Source of the DNA: Amyelois transitella
Lineage: Eukaryota; Arthropoda; Insecta; Lepidoptera; Pyralidae
Assembly (NCBI RefSeq): GCF_032362555.1
Contig: NC_083515.1
Location: forward strand, 9,645,001 to 9,709,000
DNA: 64,000 nucleotides
Direction: 5' to 3'
A program made the translations under genes and the position numbers. The notes below the pieces were generated by a model. The model was not told the DNA's origin and did not search any database. It worked only from the letters and a program-made list of their open reading frames with translations. Positions 58,566 through 64,000 of the stretch are shown here, in pieces (positions within the stretch are counted from its first letter, which is position 1; every line of letters starts with the position of its first letter).

Positions 58566-59621
58566 TAACACGTTGAACGCCAGACGGCACACCGGTGGGC
58601 CCACTGACATAATCCGTTCGGGCCGTAGTGAAATTGCGTTTTCCGTAATTTTTGGCCATTTCGTTTTATTGCACCAAACGATTACAAATACGTTATTTCG
58701 TAATGTAGGCTATTTATTTTCTTGAATTATTACCAAAAAAGTGGAAATATTGAACTAGGCACACCGGTGACCCCCGCGGCCCGAACGGCAGGAATTTCGT
58801 AAATCCTTCTCCGCTGGCCACGGGGTCACGCAGCGGCCCACCCCGCGCCCCGCTACCGCTACCTTTGCTGGGAAAAGATCTCCTTATAGGATATAATATT
58901 GAAAGGTTTTTTGTGTGTTTTGATAATTTTTTAGCATTTCTTGAACTAGTAATGTCCCATTGCTGGGTAAATATCTCTCATGTTTCGTATTTTCTCTACA
59001 AGATGTTATAATTGCATTTAAGTTAAAAATATCGTGTGTTTTGTATTAACGCCTGTTTAAGTTGGTTTTGATTTTGTTTTTATTAGGTACATTTTATTTT
59101 ATAGTTAAAAGTGAAGCTACAAACTGAAAAGTACCATATTGTTGCTCAATTTATCATTAGGATACCTACAAGCAAAATTCCTGTTTTCAGTTTTTTTTTT
59201 GCGTTTTTTTGGTATATTTCTAATAAAACATTTAACCTAATAATTGGTTTTTGCATTTTAATATTACCTTTCTAATGATAAGTATCTAAATTAATAATTA
59301 TTTTACTTTAAATATACTTTTGATATGGCAGTTCAGTACAGCCCTAATAATTTGACAAAAATTGGAAAAAAATCTAAGTGTTTACCCGTACAAAAGAACC
59401 AAGCCGAATCTTATATTCTACAGGGCCAAGCGGCCCACCTTAGTAACGTTATTGCATAGTATCTTTGCGTTTCGGCCAGTAAATTGCGTTTGAAGTGAAG
59501 CTCTCCGATGGCACACCGGTGACCACCAAAGCCTGAACGGAACAACACCCTTTGGCTCACCGGTAACCCCCGTGGCCTAAACGGAACAACATGCTTTTTC
59601 CTTCGGCGTTCAACGTGTTAA
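58566..59621. mobile_element. piggyBac-like TTAA element (non-autonomous), copy B
   Basis: Perfect 17-bp inverted ends TTAACACGTTGAACGCC (58566-58582 and 59605-59621) including the TTAA target. Subterminal direct repeats read GGCACACCGGTG..CC..GAACGG: two near the left end (about 58588 and 58760) and two near the right (about 59511 and 59554). About 1056 bp, no transposase frame. Confidence 0.82.
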
Positions 59622-60067
59622 ACGATAATAAGATAAGTACTGAGTGCCACCTATCAATATGTAAATCTATTTACCAGACACCCTGTATATAATGAAATTA
59701 AGTACATCTAAACCTTTACTACAGAGAGCGACAAACTAATGACAAACTCCTTTACAAGTTGCTCAACTTAAGTCAAATGTTTTGCTCCAAGTGCAACATA
59801 ATGTTTGCAATACGAAGTCATTGCATGCACATTTGCAAATCAGCGATTCAATTTGCATTCCCTGTTCCTGCAACACGAATTGCATTCCCTATTACTGCAC
59901 TTCAAATGCTATTCTGAAAGGGCCTTGCCCCAAATACCTTAGTTTCCGCGTTACGTGGACAAAGGGTATGTTCAAATGAGTCCATTAAGGATAAAGTGTG
60001 GCTACAAATGAATGACTATTTCTGTCCACTATTTCGTCCTAGATTCAGATCTGCGGTAGTTAGTTGA

Positions 60068-60347
60068 TTTGTACATACATACATACATATAATCACGTCT
60101 ATATAGAAGGGATATCCCTTGCGGGGTAGACAGAGCCAACAGTCTTTTCAAAACTGAATGGCCACGTTCAGCTATTTGGCTTAATGATACAATTGAGATT
60201 CAAATAGTGACAGGTTGCTAACCCATTGCCTAAAAAAGAATCCCAAGTTTGTAAGCCTATCCCTTTGTCGGCTTTTACGACATCCATGGGAAAGAGATGG
60301 AGTGGTCCTATTCTTTTTTGTATTGGTGCCGGGAACCACACGGCACA
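60068..60347 (-). repeat. TATG-tailed SINE-like element, full length
   Basis: CATACATACATACATATAATCACG to the hairpin head. A small duplication (AAGGGATATCCCTTGCGGG) forms a palindrome near 60108-60125. Confidence 0.83.
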
Positions 60348-60360
60348 AACATTGCAATAA

Positions 60361-60965
60361 AATACAAATTATCTTTGGAGAGCCAGAGCTTCGGTGGTCG
60401 AATAAATATATAAAAAAAATATATACCGGACAAATTACACTGATTGAGTTAGCCTCGAAGTAAATTCGAGACTTGTGTTACGAGATACTAACTCAACGAT
60501 ACTATATTTTATAATAAAATCTTATATAAATAAACATCCAAGACCCAGGCCAATCAAAAAAAGTTCTTTTCTCAGCAGGGCATAAGCCCTGGCCGGGATT
60601 CGAACCTGGGACCTCCGGTGTCAAAGTCAAGCGTACTACCGCTGCGCCATAGACGCCTCAAATCGGTAAGGTGCCCGGTTAAAATGCGTGTGGTGCAAAA
60701 AGGTACAGGTTCGAATCCCACCTCGGCCATGTACCAATCACTATTTTTACGGTGAGGGAAAACATGGTAAGGAATTCTGTACATTCAGGCAACTGGATTT
60801 GTAACCATGGATCCAATGCGGGTTAGGTTTACCAGCAAAGGTTGCGGAGGTCAGATGGGAGTCGCTTCGTGTAAAAACCTGAATCACATCTAGGATCCAT
60901 GATCAAAGGGGGAATTGAAGAGAGGTGAGGCTGCGACCGGGACTTAAGCCAGGAGGAGGGAGGTG
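60361..60965 (+). repeat. SINE family 2 copy interrupted by SINE family 1
   Basis: The family 2 head GAGCTTCGGTGGTCGA stops at 60400 and resumes AATCGGTAAGGTGC..GGTTCGAATCCC at about 60660. In between lies a full family 1 SINE on the minus strand (about 60405-60659). Confidence 0.8.
60405..60659 (-). repeat. SINE family 1, full length, nested in family 2
   Basis: TAAATATATA tail, body, then B box (GGGATTCGAACC on the plus strand) and A-box-like GTACTACCGCTGCGCCA at the right end. Confidence 0.82.
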
Positions 60966-61588
60966 TTTTTACCCAAATAACTAAGCTTCCTTATCAAATA
61001 AACTAAGGGTTTGGTCAACTAAAAACCTTAATTAAGCCTTCAGTTTTTTCAGTCTTTGGAAACCTTAAAACTTTTTATTTCAAAGCTCATTTTTTAGAAG
61101 ATATTATTTATTATTCATGAAAACTCATCATCTCGTTTAGATATTAGTTATACAGACTTTATGTACCTTGAAACTCTAACTAACCGCTATTCAGCGGAAC
61201 ACTTTCAAGGTTAGATGAATCCTGTGTCGGAGAAATGGGAAGTTTATCAGTTAATAAATCTTGTTCATATAATGAACTAGCTTATACCGGCAGCTTCTCC
61301 CGCGTGAGTTTAGCGCCACTTACAAATTAAACGTACGTCTACAACTAATGAATGATATAAGCACTACCTACAAAAAGTGACGAAGGGAACTATAGTTTTT
61401 ACCGTGATAAAAGGGTCTACCTATGTCTTTCTCGACATCGGATTTTCCAAAAAAATAATACTGAAAAGCTAAAAGATTTGTGATCATATGATTTGTGAAA
61501 ATAATTGAATTAAATACACTTAAATTTCCTACTCCAATTGCGCCATAAAATGTTGACCTTAAATATATAGATTGTTATAATCTGAATA
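60966..61588. other. Spacer with Helitron-like scraps
   Basis: A reverse CTAG end near 61275 (AACTAGCTTATACCGGCAGCTTCTCCCGCG). Nothing gene-like. Confidence 0.45.
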
Positions 61589-61589
61589 T

Positions 61590-61790
61590 TTATACATACA
61601 TATAATCACGTATCGCATCGTATATATATCCTTTGCGGGGCAGACAGAGACAACAGTCTTGAAAAGACTGATAGGCCACGTTTAGCTGTTTGGCTAAATG
61701 ATAGAATTGAGATTCAAACAGTGACAGGTTGCTAGCCCATCGCCTATAAGAAGAATCCCAAGTTTAAAAGCCCTTAATCGCCTTAGTAAT
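61590..61790 (-). repeat. TATG-tailed SINE-like copy, truncated
   Basis: CATACATATAATCACG..CCTTTGCGGGGCAGACAGAG..AAGAAGAATCCCAAG; head missing. Confidence 0.72.
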
Positions 61791-62144
61791 CTGAATATAT
61801 AAGGGGAGTATACTGGAAAACAAATGAGAATTCAATTTTTTTTTTAAAGACAAATGTGCGCGACTGTACAGCCTATTATTGTCACAATGTATGAGTCCCG
61901 TTGAATGACGGGATCAATAAATTTTGGAGGGTAAAAGAAATCTTGAACGGAATTACATTCAGGATCGTATTTCGAAATCGAGGTTATGGGTATTCAGGAA
62001 AACAATGAAGAAAACCCTGTTATATTTATAGGAAGCATAGTTATAAAGTTATTAATTCCTACAGAAGATAGAAGGAGAAAAGATGAGAAAATAATCAGTT
62101 AAAATTACTATATTAATGAACAAAAAAAAAAAATAAGTTAGCAA

Positions 62145-62240
62145 GCAAAGGTTGCGGAGGTCAGTCGTCAAAGGCGTAACTCGGGCTCCTCTCCAGAGTG
62201 CTGAGATTGCCACCAGGACTAAAGCCAGGAGGAAGAAGAT
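62145..62240 (+). repeat. SINE family 2 fragment
   Basis: AAGGTTGCGGAGGTCAGTCGTC..CTCCTCTCCAGAGTGCTGAG..ACCAGGACTAAAGCC. Confidence 0.65.
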
Positions 62241-62255
62241 TCATCTAGTAAATAA

Positions 62256-62506
62256 CATACATACATACATACGTCACGTCTATATCCCTTGCGGGGTAGA
62301 CAGAGCCAACAGTCTTGAAAAGACTGATAGGCCACGTTCAACTTTTTGGCTTGATGATAGAATTGAGATTCGAATAGTGACAGGTTGCTAGCCCATTGCC
62401 TAAAAATGAATCTCAAGTTTGTAAGCCTATCCCTAAGTCCATCCATGAGAAAGAGATGGAGTGGTCCTATTCTTTTTTGTATTGGTGCCGGGAACCACAC
62501 GGCACT
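62256..62506 (-). repeat. TATG-tailed SINE-like element
   Basis: (CATA)n tail to complete hairpin head, with a 22-bp internal deletion around CCTAAGTCCATCC. Confidence 0.83.
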
Positions 62507-62593
62507 AACTTTACTGTTTTCTGTTACTCTTAAGAGTATTGCCTTAACTCTTATATTTACTACTTATTTATATTTGTACTTTAAAATAACAGC

Positions 62594-62672
62594 ATAACGT
62601 GGCCTGTCGGTCTTTCGAGACTGCTGGCTTTGTCTACCCCGCAAGCGACATAGACGTCATTATATGAATAAA
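62594..62672 (+). repeat. TATG-tailed SINE-like 3' end
   Basis: AACGTGGCCTGTCGGTCTTTCGAGACTGC to ATAGACGTCATTATATGAA; truncated. Confidence 0.65.
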
Positions 62673-62927
62673 TGAATGAACTAGTAAAAATACAAGCATA
62701 TAATACAACCGAAGAAACCAAATTTTTAGAAGTCCACGAAATACTCGTCTAACCGTACTTGAGAAAACATTATTACATTTCTAAACAAATGGTTGCCAAT
62801 ATTTTTGCCAGCAAATTGTTATACAGTTTGGCGATGAAATGAAATGTATAAATAATAAGTTTAAAAAAGCTGTCTTGTAAAAGGTGAGAGAGATTTTTTT
62901 GGCACGAGTTAATTGATTTTAACAATT

Positions 62928-63385
62928 GGATGAGAAAGAGATGGAGTGGTCCTATTCTTTCTTGTCTTGGTGCCGGGAACCACACGGCATCTCTTTCCCA
63001 TGGATGTCGTAAAAGGCGACTAAGGGATAGGCTTACAAACTTGGGATTCTTTTTTAGGCGATGGGCTAGCAACCTGTCACTATTTGAATCTCAATTCTAT
63101 CATTAAGCCAAATAACTGAACATGGCCATTCAGTCTTTTCAAGACTGTTGGCTCTGTCTACCCCGCAAGGGATATAGACGTGACCATATGTATGTGTATG
63201 TATGTACAATTGGATTACAAACTTGGGATTCTTTTTTTTGGCGATGGGCTAGCGACCTGTCACTATTTGAATCTCAATTTTATCATTAAGCCAAATAGCT
63301 GAACGTGGCCATTCAGTCTTCAAGACTGTTGGCTCTGTCTACCCCGCAAGGGATATAGACGTGACCATACGTATGTATGTAGGTA
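62928..63385. repeat. Cluster of three TATG-tailed SINE-like copies
   Basis: A minus 5' end (62928-62990), a plus copy joined to it head to head (62990-63208) and a second plus copy (63215-63382). The last two are each 5' truncated and end in TATG repeats. Confidence 0.8.
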
Positions 63386-63540
63386 CTTTGTGTGGAAAAA
63401 ATCAGTGTTGCAATAAATTTTCGTCTAGGTAAGCTTAGGGGCATGGGCGTCACACCTGCGGCCTACCCGCTACCCATGCAATTTCTTTTCGTAAATGTTT
63501 TGTTCATTAAATTTAATGAAAACCATTTCCTACAATAATT

Positions 63541-63860
63541 TAGGCCGAATCGGAAAGGTGTAAGGGCACAGGTTCAAATCCCAACTCGGCCATGCAATGA
63601 CTATTTTCGAAGTTAAGTAAATTAGTTTGAATGCTATACGACGCTCTTACTGTCAGGGAAAACATCGCGAGGAAACCTGCACATTCAGGCAACTGGATGT
63701 GTTACCATGATCTTTCTCTGTTTCGCAGGGAATCGCGACAATTGTGTAGGTAAGATGGAAGTCGTTTCGTGTAAAAACCTGACTCACCCAAGCCAGGATC
63801 CATGTTCAAAAGGTATAACCTGGTTTCTTACCAGAGTGGCTAAAGGTAGGAAGACGATAG
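63541..63860 (+). repeat. SINE family 2, near full length
   Basis: Head GGCCGAATCGGAAAGGTG with B-box-like GGTTCAAATCCC, body with GGCAACTGGATGTG and CTGACTCACCCAAGCCAGG. Confidence 0.7.
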
Positions 63861-64000
63861 AAATTTACCAATAATCTTACTTCAATCACTACCTACATAA
63901 ATAAAATCTCCCTATTTTCTCTGTGTGTTCTCGCTAATCTCGGAAAGTTGTGGACGGATTTAGTTCCTGTTTGAAATGTAAGAAAGAAGGGTCTCTGAGG

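Overview
This is a stretch of insect nuclear genome, most likely a moth or butterfly (Lepidoptera). It is AT-rich, its genes are split by short exons and long introns, and dozens of copies of a few interspersed repeat families fill the introns and spacers. The CTAG-ending Helitron-like elements and the TATG/CATA-tailed repeats are of a kind familiar from lepidopteran genomes. The species call is inference; the sequence itself shows only an insect-like gene set and repeat style.

Five protein-coding genes can be reconstructed with consistent splice phases. (1) 1-8641, + strand: the 3' part of an acylaminoacyl-peptidase (APEH) gene, with its 5' end outside the window. It contains a second, diverged copy of the exon carrying the catalytic serine. 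(2) 12322-14065, +: a FoxJ1-type forkhead transcription factor in two coding exons, 372 aa. (3) 17265-20108, -: a GMC-family FAD oxidoreductase in three exons, 596 aa. (4) 20652-23882, -: the beta subunit of Rab geranylgeranyltransferase in six exons, 333 aa, with one GC-AG intron. (5) 35087-52910, +: galactokinase in eight exons, 391 aa, with a decayed duplicate of its first coding exon inside intron 1. The genes are functionally unrelated (protein turnover, cilium-type transcription, redox, Rab prenylation, Leloir pathway), as expected for eukaryotic neighbours. FoxJ1 and GMC are convergent. GMC and RABGGTB lie in tandem. RABGGTB and galactokinase diverge across about 11 kb of repeats.

Two stretches look like untranslated first exons: about 32.14-32.32 kb (possibly galactokinase) and about 53.92-54.10 kb (a gene whose body would lie beyond the window). 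From 54.1 kb to the end I see no coding exon.

The remainder is mostly mobile DNA. The commonest family is a roughly 260-bp SINE-like element with hairpins and a (TATG)n tail, about 40 copies. There are also 3' ends of a LINE with a similar tail, a jockey-type LINE fragment, two tRNA-headed SINE families, Helitron-like elements with CTAG ends, two piggyBac-like TTAA elements, other terminal-inverted-repeat elements, and several nearly perfect fold-back hairpins. One hairpin has the 5' half of an initiator tRNA-Met as its loop. Nested insertions give a partial relative chronology of these families.
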